The notes beneath the pieces are model-generated. The model saw only the letters and a program-made list of their open reading frames with translations, was not told the origin of the DNA and searched no databases. This document shows positions 6,936-16,286 of a DNA stretch of 36,130 nt, piece by piece (the first letter of the stretch is position 1; each line of letters begins with the position of its first letter). The stretch is from Planctomycetota bacterium. GTDB taxonomy: Bacteria > Planctomycetota > UBA1135 > UBA2386. Made by a program: the position numbers and the translations under genes. Location: assembly GCA_020425925.1 (NCBI GenBank), contig JAGQRB010000892.1, positions 1-36,130 on the forward strand, given 5' to 3'.

Positions 6936-8102
6936 GTGATCCTGCGCCAATTCCCGCCGATGGGGGTCTACGAGACCCTGTTCCGCTTCGCCGCCGCCAC
7001 CGGCAGCTACATGGGGGATGCCGGCACGCATCCGTGGGCCCAGGGCTTCCCGCTGACGAGTCCGGTCCCGGGCGGGCCGGCGCTGCCCGATTCGATCGCG
7101 ATCACAGCCACCGACCGGATGTACCCGAAGGCCGACGGGCAGCCACCGCTGCGCCAGGCGATCGCCGACTACTACAACGAGTTCTACGGCAGCCGAATCT
7201 CGCCTGACAACGTCGCGGTGTTCGCGGGCGGGCGGCCCGGGATCTTCGCGATTCTCGCATTCCTGCTCGAGGACGTGACGGTCGCGATCGAGGAGACCGA
7301 GTACACGCCGTACTACGACGTGCTCGAGGTACTGCACCGCCCACACGTGCTGATCCCGAGCAACCCGAAGAACCGTTTCCGGCCGACGCTCGCCGACCAC
7401 CCGCAGGACGGCCGCGTGCTGCTGGTGAAGAGCAACCCGTGCAACCCGACCGGCATCGCGACGACCGGCGACGCGCTGCGTGACCTCGTCCGGCACTACT
7501 CCACGCCGGACCGCGGCGCGTTGATCGACGAGGCCTACGAGTTCTTCCACACGCCGGCGCCGATCAGCGCGATGGCGCACATCGAGGACATCGAGACCAC
7601 CAACCTGTTCGTCGTCGGAGCGGCCACGAAGGGGCTGCAGGTGCCCGGCATGCGTGTCGGCTGGGTGATCGCGGCGCGCGACCACATCGAGGTGTTCCGC
7701 AACTACAGCTCGTTCGCGATGGGCGGCGTCTCGCGCGCCTCCCAGCTCTACGTCCTGCAGCTGCTCGAGCGCCAGCGGGTGCGGGCGGCGCGCGACGCGA
7801 TCAGCACGTTCTACGGCGAGCAGCGCGAACGCTACGGCGAGGCGCTGGCGCGACTGGGCTTCGAGCTGTTCACCGGCGACGGCGGCTTCTACCACTGGGC
7901 CCGGCTGCCCGGCGACCTCACCGGCGACGCGTTCAACGACCGGCTTTTCGCGCATTCCGCCGGCATCCTGCCGGGGCGGCTCTGCGACATGGCCCGCCGC
8001 GGCGACTCCGGACCGCTCGGCAACATGATCCGATTCTCGTTCGGCCCGCTCGGCCCCGACTCGTTCGACGACGACGTCAGGATCCTCGAGCAGTGCGTCT
8101 GA
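6936..8102 (+). CDS. PLP-dependent aminotransferase, class I/II (fold type I)
   Basis: 388 residues from GTG 6936; an in-frame ATG at 6960 would give 380. I prefer the GTG because the promoter-like hexamer lies six bases upstream. Recognisable elements are YPKADGQPPLRQAIADYYNE (substrate-arm region), VFAGGRPGIFAI (PLP phosphate region), VLLVKSNPCNPTG (the NPTG motif), ALIDEAYEFF (the Asp and Tyr that contact PLP), GAATKGLQVPGMRVGW (the Schiff-base lysine in A-T-K-G-L) and IRFSFGP (the substrate carboxylate Arg). The fold is clear but the amino acid substrate cannot be read. The gene stands alone, and its 3' end overlaps the end of the CPBP gene on the other strand by 26 bases. Confidence 0.92.
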   Translation: MILRQFPPMGVYETLFRFAAATGSYMGDAGTHPWAQGFPLTSPVPGGPALPDSIAITATDRMYPKADGQPPLRQAIADYYNEFYGSRISPDNVAVFAGGRPGIFAILAFLLEDVTVAIEETEYTPYYDVLEVLHRPHVLIPSNPKNRFRPTLADHPQDGRVLLVKSNPCNPTGIATTGDALRDLVRHYSTPDRGALIDEAYEFFHTPAPISAMAHIEDIETTNLFVVGAATKGLQVPGMRVGWVIAARDHIEVFRNYSSFAMGGVSRASQLYVLQLLERQRVRAARDAISTFYGEQRERYGEALARLGFELFTGDGGFYHWARLPGDLTGDAFNDRLFAHSAGILPGRLCDMARRGDSGPLGNMIRFSFGPLGPDSFDDDVRILEQCV

Positions 8103-8904
8103 ACAGCCACGGCCAGGCGATCGTAAGCACCAGACCGAACACGCTGACGACCGCCTTCGCGCTGCCGTCGGCTTCCGCGTTCGGCCACGCGACGATCAGG
8201 GTCGGCTGGTTGGCGAGCGCGTGCAGGCCGACGACCCACCAGAGATTCCGCGTCCGCATGTAGACCCAGGCGAGGAACAGGCCCGAACAGATCAGCATGG
8301 CCTGGTCACCGAGCACGTCGAGCGGTCCGGCGTAGGCGGCCTTGAAGATGCGATTGGGTACGTGGGGCAGCGCGAAGACCACCGCCGAGGCCAGCGCCGC
8401 CGACCACGCCGCCCGCGTCGGTGAGAAGCCGCGCGCCAGCAGGACGAGCAGGACCTGCACCAGGCAGAAGCCACGGTACATCGTCTCCTCGTAGAGGGCG
8501 TTGCCGAACAGCTGCCCGAGCAGGCGACCGGCGGCGAGCCGCGGCTCGCGATCGATCGAGGGATCGAGTGCGAACGTGCCGCCGTTCGCGACAAGCGCGA
8601 CCGCGTGGCACGCGAGCCAGACCGAGACCGCCGCGAGCAGTCCCGGCAGCAGGTCACCGGAGCGCCAGCCGATGTCGGCGAGGCGCAGGCCTGCGAGCCG
8701 GAAGATCGCGAGCCAGACCAGGATCGTCGGCAGACAGACCTGCAGGTTCGGATAGAGCAGACCTCCCGAGGCGTTGAGCAACGGTTCGTAGTAGCGGTTG
8801 GCGGCGAACCACTGGTTCACCAGCCAGCTCCACGGGTAGAGCGCGACGACTACGGTCGCGAGCAGCCACGTCGGTGCACGGCGGGTCGCGGTCGGATCGA
8901 GCAT
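8077..8904 (-). CDS. CPBP-family intramembrane metalloprotease
   Basis: 275 residues, strongly hydrophobic, about seven to eight membrane helices. The three CPBP (Abi/RCE1-like) motifs are intact: E139-E140-x3-R144 in LYEETMYRGF, F177-x3-H181 in FALPH, and H228-x3-N232 in HALAN. The family includes prenyl-protein proteases and bacteriocin-immunity-type proteins. The start is MLDPTATRR; the frame is open further upstream but only as antisense-like sequence through the sulfotransferase. It begins 17 bases after the sulfotransferase stop, so the two probably form an operon. Its substrate is not evident. Its last 26 bases overlap the convergent aminotransferase gene. Confidence 0.92.
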   Translation of the reverse strand: MLDPTATRRAPTWLLATVVVALYPWSWLVNQWFAANRYYEPLLNASGGLLYPNLQVCLPTILVWLAIFRLAGLRLADIGWRSGDLLPGLLAAVSVWLACHAVALVANGGTFALDPSIDREPRLAAGRLLGQLFGNALYEETMYRGFCLVQVLLVLLARGFSPTRAAWSAALASAVVFALPHVPNRIFKAAYAGPLDVLGDQAMLICSGLFLAWVYMRTRNLWWVVGLHALANQPTLIVAWPNAEADGSAKAVVSVFGLVLTIAWPWLFRRTARGS

Positions 8905-8921
8905 CGCGCTCCGACCCTCGC

Positions 8922-9725
8922 TCAGATCGCGTAGCCGAGCCGCTCGAGCTCGGGGCCGAGCCGCTCGTTGGCGAGCGCCTGCTGCTCGGCGGTCAGATCG
9001 CGGCGCCAGCGCCCGATGCTCGCCGCCGGCGACGCGCTCGTGCCATGGGACGAAAAGAGCTCGGCCGCCGCACCGCGCTGGTATTCGAGCACCTCGGCGG
9101 TGACCTCGAGGCCGAGGTGCGCGAGCATCGCGGCGGTCTTGCCGGCGACGTCGGCAACGAGGTCCTCGTACCGCAGGAAGAAGTGCTCGCGCCCCTGCAG
9201 CGCCGCACCGGTCTCGAGCAGGAACCGCGCCATGTGGTCGACCCGGATCGCGAACTCGGACTCGAGCCACGACGCCGGGTGCTCGCGCTGGAACGCAAAC
9301 GTCGAGGCGATCACGTCGCGGGGATCACGCACCAGCCGGATCAGCGCGGCATCGCGCATGTGGTGCAAGGCGAAGATCAGATCGGCGCGCGACAGGATCT
9401 TGTCGCCGTAGTAGTCGCAACCGCCAGCAGCGAAGTCGACACCGTTCCTGCGATAGAACTCGGTGACGAATGGTCCGAGCAGCGTGAGGTACGACCGCGC
9501 GAAGCTCTCGGTGTAGCGCTCGGGCAGGAGACCCGGCGTCCGGAAACCCTCGCCGTCGTCGATTTCCTGACTCGACGGTGTCTTCGCCAGCAGGAACGAC
9601 TTACGCAGGAAGGTCACCCAGGCGGCTTCGTTCGTCATCGCGATCCGGGCGTGACTGTCGAGCAGGGCGACGACGAGCGTGGAACCGGAACGCGGTCCCG
9701 TGACGACGAAGACGGGCTTGGGCAT
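8922..9725 (-). CDS. Sulfotransferase family protein
   Basis: 267 residues, no signal peptide. The PAPS-binding loop is at the N-terminus (VTGPRSGSTLVV, residues 8-19). The 3'-phosphate-binding segment is IRLVRDPRDVIAST (about 129-142). DYYGDKILSRADL and FFLRYEDLVADVAGKT are further sulfotransferase features, and GRWRRDLTAEQQ near the C-terminus is typical of the Sulfotransfer_3/StaL-like group. It should move a sulfuryl group from PAPS to a hydroxyl or amine acceptor, but the acceptor cannot be inferred. It is the first gene of a pair with the CPBP protease. TAAGCT 12 bases upstream could be its -10 box. This window also encodes a sulfatase, but on a separate transcript. Confidence 0.9.
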   Translation of the reverse strand: MPKPVFVVTGPRSGSTLVVALLDSHARIAMTNEAAWVTFLRKSFLLAKTPSSQEIDDGEGFRTPGLLPERYTESFARSYLTLLGPFVTEFYRRNGVDFAAGGCDYYGDKILSRADLIFALHHMRDAALIRLVRDPRDVIASTFAFQREHPASWLESEFAIRVDHMARFLLETGAALQGREHFFLRYEDLVADVAGKTAAMLAHLGLEVTAEVLEYQRGAAAELFSSHGTSASPAASIGRWRRDLTAEQQALANERLGPELERLGYAI

Positions 9726-9807
9726 CGGAACCGCGGCAGCTTAGCCGGGATCGCGGAGCCCCGTCGCGACCGAGTACACCGGAATCCGATCCGGCCACCC
9801 GATCCGC

Positions 9808-9813
9808 TACGAT
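9808..9813 (+). promoter_or_regulatory. Putative -10 element TACGAT
   Basis: GCTACGAT lies 22 bases before the DUF1080 gene start, leaving a short leader that contains a CGAGAAG possible ribosome binding site. It is a variant of the TA(C/T/G)CGT hexamer seen before other genes. Confidence 0.35.
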
Positions 9814-9835
9814 CGCGCGCGCCCCGAGAAGCACC

Positions 9836-10597
9836 ATGCACATCACCACGAGACTGCTCGCCCCGCTAGGGTTCGTCGGCGCGGCGATCCTTCCACTCGC
9901 ACTGCAGGGGTCGCCCCTGAAGCGGGCCTACGTGACCGGTGAAGGTTGGCGTGCCCTGACGCTCGCCGATTTCGTCAACGTCAACGGCAGACCCGACACC
10001 TGGAAGGAGCAAGACGACGTGATCATCTGCTCGGGCCAGCCGCTCGGCGGTGCCCGCACCAAGACGCCGTACACCAACTTCGAGCTCGTGCTGGAGTGGA
10101 AGCACTCGGATCACGCCGGCAACTCGGGCCTGTTCCTGTGGTGCCCGGAGGAAGCATTCGTCGACCTGCCGGCAGGCAAGCTGCCGCGCAGCGGCATCGA
10201 GGTCCAGATCCTCGACCTCGGCTACGAGGAGGACTGGCTGAAGTCGAAGGGCAGCCATTCCGACTGGTTCACGAGCCACGGCGACGTCTTTCCGGTCGGC
10301 AGCTCGAAGATGACCGCGTTCACGCCGAAGATCGCCTACGAGGCCGCGGACGGCTCGAGCTACGAGGTCGGCAACGACCAGAGCACGCGCAGCTTCCCGA
10401 TCCGGCGCCTCACCAAGGCGGCCGGCGAATGGAACCACTACTACGTTCGCGCGATCAACGGCGAGGTGCGGCTGTGGGTCAACGGTGAGGAGGTCAACGG
10501 CGGCCGCGGCTGTCAGCCCGCGACCGGTTATCTCGCGCTCGAGGCCGAAGGTGCCCACGTCGAATTCCGCAACCTGCGGATCCGCGAGCTGCCCTGA
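9836..10597 (+). CDS. Secreted DUF1080 (3-keto-disaccharide hydrolase-like) protein
   Basis: 253 residues with a signal peptide (MHITTRLLAPLGFVGAAILPLAL, residues 1-23). The rest is one concanavalin-like domain: WRALTLADFVNVNG, FELVLEWKHSDHAGNSGLFL (the 'F.L..E.K...ANSG.F.R' signature region of DUF1080), SGIEVQILDLGYEE, TKAAGEWNHYYVRAINGEVRLWVNGEEV and GYLALEAEGAHVEFRNLRIREL. DUF1080 proteins are abundant in Planctomycetota; some members cleave 3-keto-glycosides, others only bind. I cannot identify a catalytic set from sequence alone. A short tandem repeat begins at its stop codon. Confidence 0.93.
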   Translation: MHITTRLLAPLGFVGAAILPLALQGSPLKRAYVTGEGWRALTLADFVNVNGRPDTWKEQDDVIICSGQPLGGARTKTPYTNFELVLEWKHSDHAGNSGLFLWCPEEAFVDLPAGKLPRSGIEVQILDLGYEEDWLKSKGSHSDWFTSHGDVFPVGSSKMTAFTPKIAYEAADGSSYEVGNDQSTRSFPIRRLTKAAGEWNHYYVRAINGEVRLWVNGEEVNGGRGCQPATGYLALEAEGAHVEFRNLRIRELP

Positions 10598-10638
10598 GAG
10601 CGGACTTCGCCGAGAGCGGACTTCGCCGAGAGCGGACT
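10596..10638 (+). repeat. 16-base tandem repeat, 2.7 copies
   Basis: GAGAGCGGACTTCGCC occurs at 10596-10611 and 10612-10627, followed by the partial copy GAGAGCGGACT at 10628-10638. The first copy overlaps the DUF1080 stop codon. A run of nine C follows at 10664-10672. It looks like recent slippage or duplication in a gene tail; no function is visible. Confidence 0.8.
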
Positions 10639-10759
10639 ACCCGAGGTAGGGGTTTTCCCGCTGCCCCCCCCCGGCCACGCGACCGAGCCCACAACTGCGC
10701 TCAAGGAGGAGGCGCAGGATTCCGAAAACCGGTGCATCGGCCGCTGCCGATCGCACCCA

Positions 10760-11125
10760 ATGAAGATCCTCATAGTCGACGACTCCTCGGTGATGCGGAA
10801 GCTCATCACCCGCTCCATCCGACAGGCCGGCTTCGAAGGCCACGAGATCGTCGAGGCCGAGAACGGCCAGCAGGGAGTCGACCAGGTCGCCGCCGCCAAG
10901 CCGGACCTGATCCTCTCCGACTGGAACATGCCCGTGATGAACGGCATCGACTTCCTCGCCGCGGTCCGCGGCCAGGGCGTCAAGACGCCGTTCGGCTTCA
11001 TCACGACCGAGGGCTCCGACGAGATGCGCAAGCGCGCCGAGGACGGTGGCGCCAACTTCCTGCTCGAGAAGCCGTTCACGCCGGTCAAGATCGCGAACGT
11101 CCTCGACCAATACATCACCAAGTGA
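10760..11125 (+). CDS. CheY-like single-domain response regulator
   Basis: 121 residues, a complete receiver domain and nothing else. Asp7-Asp8 (ILIVDDSS) and Asp54 (LILSDWNMPVMNG) form the acidic pocket and phosphorylation site; Thr in FITTEG and Lys in LLEKPFTP complete the switch set. The W-N-M-P-x-M-N-G context is like CheY proteins. The next gene, 13 bases on, encodes a CheC/CheX-like protein, so the pair may be a phospho-receiver with its phosphatase. No other chemotaxis or flagellar gene is nearby. A GGAGGAGG tract about 65 bases upstream is too far away to serve this start. Confidence 0.95.
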   Translation: MKILIVDDSSVMRKLITRSIRQAGFEGHEIVEAENGQQGVDQVAAAKPDLILSDWNMPVMNGIDFLAAVRGQGVKTPFGFITTEGSDEMRKRAEDGGANFLLEKPFTPVKIANVLDQYITK

Positions 11126-11138
11126 CGGAGCAGGACCG

Positions 11139-11627
11139 ATGCAGACCGCACTGAAGCTGCCCAAGCCGTCCGGAATCGGCGCCGTCATGTCCCAGCTCGT
11201 CGACGGCGCCCCCGCGTTCGCCCGCGGCGGCGACGACTTCGACTACTGCTCGGACGCGAAGAGCTACACCGCGGTACTTCTCGACGACCAGAACCAGCCG
11301 ATCGGTGCACTGATCGCCGACCTCGTCGCGGCGGTCTACCTCGGCGGCAACTTCATGATGGCGCCCGAGGACGCCCTCGCGGAGCAGGTCAAGTCGAAGC
11401 AGGCCGGCGACGCGACGATCATGGCGTTCAGCGAGATCGCGAACATCATCACGACGTCCTTCAACGCGCTCGACGGCAACCCGCACGTGCGCTCCTGCCC
11501 GGCCACCGACACCGCGAAGGTGCTGGCGACCGAACTCGGCAGCTGGATGAAGGCGCCGGGCAAGCGCACCGACGTCGTCGCCGACTTCCCGTGGGGCAAG
11601 GGGCGCCTGATCCTGGTGTCGCGCTAG
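11139..11627 (+). CDS. CheC/CheX-like protein (tentative)
   Basis: 162 residues, starting at MQTALKLPKPSG. A weak ribosome binding site (GGAGCAGG) precedes it. Part of the sequence, DATIMAFSEIANIITTSFNAL, resembles the helix of CheC/FliY/CheX phosphatases that carries the E-x2-N catalytic pair (Glu and Asn are both present here), and the rest alternates beta strands and helices of similar length. The wider signature is not fully matched, so this is a family-level guess supported by the CheY-like gene directly upstream. Its role would be removing phosphate from that receiver. A hairpin follows the stop codon. Confidence 0.6.
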   Translation: MQTALKLPKPSGIGAVMSQLVDGAPAFARGGDDFDYCSDAKSYTAVLLDDQNQPIGALIADLVAAVYLGGNFMMAPEDALAEQVKSKQAGDATIMAFSEIANIITTSFNALDGNPHVRSCPATDTAKVLATELGSWMKAPGKRTDVVADFPWGKGRLILVSR

Positions 11628-13952
<2,325 letters not shown>

Positions 13953-13970
13953 GATCTCGGCGCCCGCGCT

Positions 13971-15314
13971 TCAGACTCCGTCGCCGGCGGCGCGCAGCAG
14001 TTGCGCGACGCTGGCCAGCAGACCGGCCGCCGAAAACGGCTTGCCGAGCAGATCGGTCCCGGGTGTCGACGTCCCGGCGGCGGCGTCGTCGCCGAGCCCG
14101 GTGATGAAGAGCGCCGTGAGGTCGGGGCGTCGCTGTCGGAACTTCGCGACCAGGCTGCGCCCGTCGATGTCCGCGAGCAGCACGTCGGTGATGATCAGAT
14201 CCAGGGGCTCGGCCTTCCCGGCGAAGCGCGATTCGGCCTCGCGTCCCGACGCGGCCTCGACCACGCGATAGCCCTCGTTCGCCAGGACCCGGACCGCGAA
14301 GTCGCGGACGAGGTCGTTGTCCTCCACGACGAGCACCCGGGCCCGCCGCGCGGCCGACGAGGCCGCGGCAGCGATCCCGGCGGCGAGCGGCAGGCGCACT
14401 CGGAACGTCACCGCGTCGGCACTGGGCATATCGACCACCAGGCTGCCGCCGAACCGTTCGACGACGCACTCGAGCGGCACGAGACCGCGGCGTGCGCCGG
14501 TCGGCACGACGCGCTCGGCGACGGCACGGATCGCGAGCTCGCAGACGCCGTCACGCACGGCGATCGCGAGCTCGATCGTGCCGCCGTCCGGCATCGCGCG
14601 CGCCGATCGCTTCGCGAGATCGACCAGCACGGGCTCGAGGCGCTGTGGCTCGACGAGCACTTCGCCCGGCGCCTCACCGCGGATCTCGACCTCGAACCGG
14701 TCGTCGAGGAAGCGACGCAACCGCGTGGCGAGTTCGCCGAGCAGTCGGCCGATCGCCACCGCGCTGACGCCCTTGCTCGGTCGTCCGAGCAACAGCAGGT
14801 GGTTCGCGAGCTCGCGCAGCATCGCCGCGGCGTCGTGCGTTTTCTCGAGCAGGCGGAGTTCCTCCGGTGGCCGGCCGCGATCCGAACGCAGGATCTCCGT
14901 GTAGCCGAGGATCGGCGACAGCAGGTTGTTGACGTCGTGCGCGATTCCGCCCGCCAATCGGACGACCGCGTCGTCGCCATCCGGCAGCTGATCTCCGCGT
15001 CGTGCCCGGTCCTCGCGCCGGATCACGGTCAGCACGGCGAGTTCGCGGCCACCCTCGAGTGGGTGCAGCTGCAGCCGCCAGATCGATGCGTCGACCGGAT
15101 GTGACAACTCGGCGCCGGGGACGACCTGGCGGACACCGAAACACCGCGCCGGCGCTTCGAGCGCGGCTCCCGCCCCGACCTGTGCGATGCGCACGCGATA
15201 GGTCTCGTTCGCCGCGACGACGGCTCCGTCGGCGAGGATCGCAAGCGCCTCCGATCCGTTCCACCATGCGGCACCCAGCGCCGCGAGCGACTCAACCCCT
15301 GGGCTAGGGTCCAT
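13971..15314 (-). CDS. Histidine-kinase-like protein with PAS-like input, HisKA, degenerate ATPase domain and receiver
   Basis: 447 residues, cytoplasmic. Residues 1-100 look like a PAS-type sensor (ALAILADGAVVAANETYRV). HisKA is well kept, with LAGGIAHDVNNLLSPILGYTE (His126). The following region (about 215-310) aligns in order with an HATPase domain but lacks its key residues: the N box reads VDLAKRSARAMPDGG without the Asn, and the D-x-G-x-G box and glycine-rich lid are absent between AVAERVVPTGARRG and LECVVERFGGSL. The C-terminal receiver is intact (VLVVEDNDLVRDF, Asp377 in LIITDVLLADIDG, Lys in LLGKPF). It may be unable to bind ATP itself and be phosphorylated in trans, possibly by the neighbouring ATPase-domain protein. 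Confidence 0.9.
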   Translation of the reverse strand: MDPSPGVESLAALGAAWWNGSEALAILADGAVVAANETYRVRIAQVGAGAALEAPARCFGVRQVVPGAELSHPVDASIWRLQLHPLEGGRELAVLTVIRREDRARRGDQLPDGDDAVVRLAGGIAHDVNNLLSPILGYTEILRSDRGRPPEELRLLEKTHDAAAMLRELANHLLLLGRPSKGVSAVAIGRLLGELATRLRRFLDDRFEVEIRGEAPGEVLVEPQRLEPVLVDLAKRSARAMPDGGTIELAIAVRDGVCELAIRAVAERVVPTGARRGLVPLECVVERFGGSLVVDMPSADAVTFRVRLPLAAGIAAAASSAARRARVLVVEDNDLVRDFAVRVLANEGYRVVEAASGREAESRFAGKAEPLDLIITDVLLADIDGRSLVAKFRQRRPDLTALFITGLGDDAAAGTSTPGTDLLGKPFSAAGLLASVAQLLRAAGDGV

Positions 15315-15364
15315 TGTGGATCACACTATCGCGAAGCCAGGGCGCGAGCCAATTGCCGGGATTG

Positions 15365-15380
15365 CGGGCGACTCCGCCCG
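15365..15380 (-). terminator. Small hairpin after the ATPase-domain kinase gene
   Basis: CGGGCG (15365-15370) pairs with CGCCCG (15375-15380) across a four-base loop, five bases beyond the stop codon of the upstream minus-strand gene. There is no T-tract. It could reduce read-through into the second kinase-like gene. Confidence 0.3.
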
Positions 15381-15385
15381 GCGGT

Positions 15386-16144
15386 TCACGTCGAGGCGAG
15401 CGGCAGGAACACGTCGAACCGGCTGCCGCGACCGCGCGCGCTGGCGACGCTGATCCCGCCGCCGAGACCTTGCAGGATCTCGGTGACGATCGCGAGACCG
15501 CGGCCGCGGCCGCGGCCGCGGGTGGTGAAGTCGGGCTCGAAGATGCGGCGCAGCAGGCCGGTCTCGATACCGTCGCCGGTGTCCTCGACGAACAGACGGG
15601 CGTAGCGGCCGCCCGACAACGGCGCCGGCTCGATGCAGGCGACCGCCCCACCCCGGTGACGGCGCAGGCCGAGCCGCAGTCGACCGCCGTTCGGCATCGC
15701 CGACTGGGCGTTCGCGGCCAACTCGAGCACCACCCGGCGGAGCGCGACCGCGGTGCCGCGCACGAGGAAGCGCCCGACGGGAGCCGGGTCGGCGACGAGG
15801 CGAACCTGCTCGGAGAGCGACGAGCGCAGCAGCGGCAACGTGGCCTCGAGCTCACGCCCGGCGTCGAGTCGCCCGATCTCGCCCGGATCGGCGGCGGCCA
15901 ACTCGCACGCGCTGTCGATCAGGAGGTGGAGACCCTCGAGCGCGACGGCGGCCTCCGCCGCGCTCGACGCCGGATTGCGCAGATCGACGACCCGCTGCTG
16001 CATGCGACCGAGCAGCACGCGAACATCCGCGAGCACCGCAGCTTCGTGCGATCGCGGACGTGGATCCGCGAGCGGGAACGAGTCTGGCATGCCCGATGCC
16101 GGGCAAGATCCGTGCCGATCCCGGAACCACCGCTGCAATGGCAT
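15386..16144 (-). CDS. Histidine-kinase-type ATPase-domain protein without a recognisable phosphoacceptor histidine
   Basis: 252 residues from ATG 16144, or 234 from the in-frame ATG 16090 (MPDSFPLADP); the choice is uncertain. The open frame further upstream is antisense-like sequence. The C-terminal HATPase domain is complete: VLELAANAQSAMPNGG (N box), FVEDTGDGIE, IFEPDFTT, GRGRGLAIVTEIL and GGGISVASARGRGSRFDVFLP. The helical region in front (VRVLLGRMQQRVVDL, VALEGLHLLIDSACELA) sits where a DHp domain should be, but no H-E or H-D box is in the expected place. A histidine in RSHEAAVL near the N-terminus is the only other candidate. The gene lies 71 bases upstream of a kinase-like gene that has the reverse defect. 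No membrane helix is present. Confidence 0.85.
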   Translation of the reverse strand: MPLQRWFRDRHGSCPASGMPDSFPLADPRPRSHEAAVLADVRVLLGRMQQRVVDLRNPASSAAEAAVALEGLHLLIDSACELAAADPGEIGRLDAGRELEATLPLLRSSLSEQVRLVADPAPVGRFLVRGTAVALRRVVLELAANAQSAMPNGGRLRLGLRRHRGGAVACIEPAPLSGGRYARLFVEDTGDGIETGLLRRIFEPDFTTRGRGRGRGLAIVTEILQGLGGGISVASARGRGSRFDVFLPLAST

Positions 16145-16156
16145 ACCCAAAGTCTT

Positions 16157-16173
16157 GCAATAAAACGAATTGC
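16157..16173 (-). promoter_or_regulatory. AT-rich operator- or promoter-like inverted repeat
   Basis: GCAAT (16157-16161) and ATTGC (16169-16173) form an inverted repeat around AAAACGA, in the most AT-rich short stretch of this GC-rich region. It is 12 bases upstream of ATG 16144, in the divergent gap with the DUF3754 gene. It could be a promoter or regulator site for the kinase pair. Confidence 0.3.
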
Positions 16174-16265
16174 GGGCTGTCGGGGGCGATGCACACCGAA
16201 CCGGATGCGGCTCAGGAATGAGACCGGGCAATGAGACCGCGAGGTGAGACGCCGGTGGTGCGAGG

Positions 16266-16271
16266 TAGCGT
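16266..16271 (+). promoter_or_regulatory. Putative -10 element TAGCGT
   Basis: GGTAGCGT ends 15 bases before the ATG at 16287. It is another instance of the recurring hexamer, here with a leader of roughly eight bases. Confidence 0.35.
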
Positions 16272-16286
16272 GCACCGCCGTTGCCC

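Noticed and set aside
8221-8934. Plus-strand frames opposite the CPBP gene
   Set aside because: The opposite strand has intact CPBP motifs and membrane helices; these frames have only Arg/Pro-rich sequence.
16195-16255. Short near-repeats of ATGAGACCG in the divergent gap
   Set aside because: Two to three imperfect copies only, without symmetry; too weak to call an operator or a repeat element.
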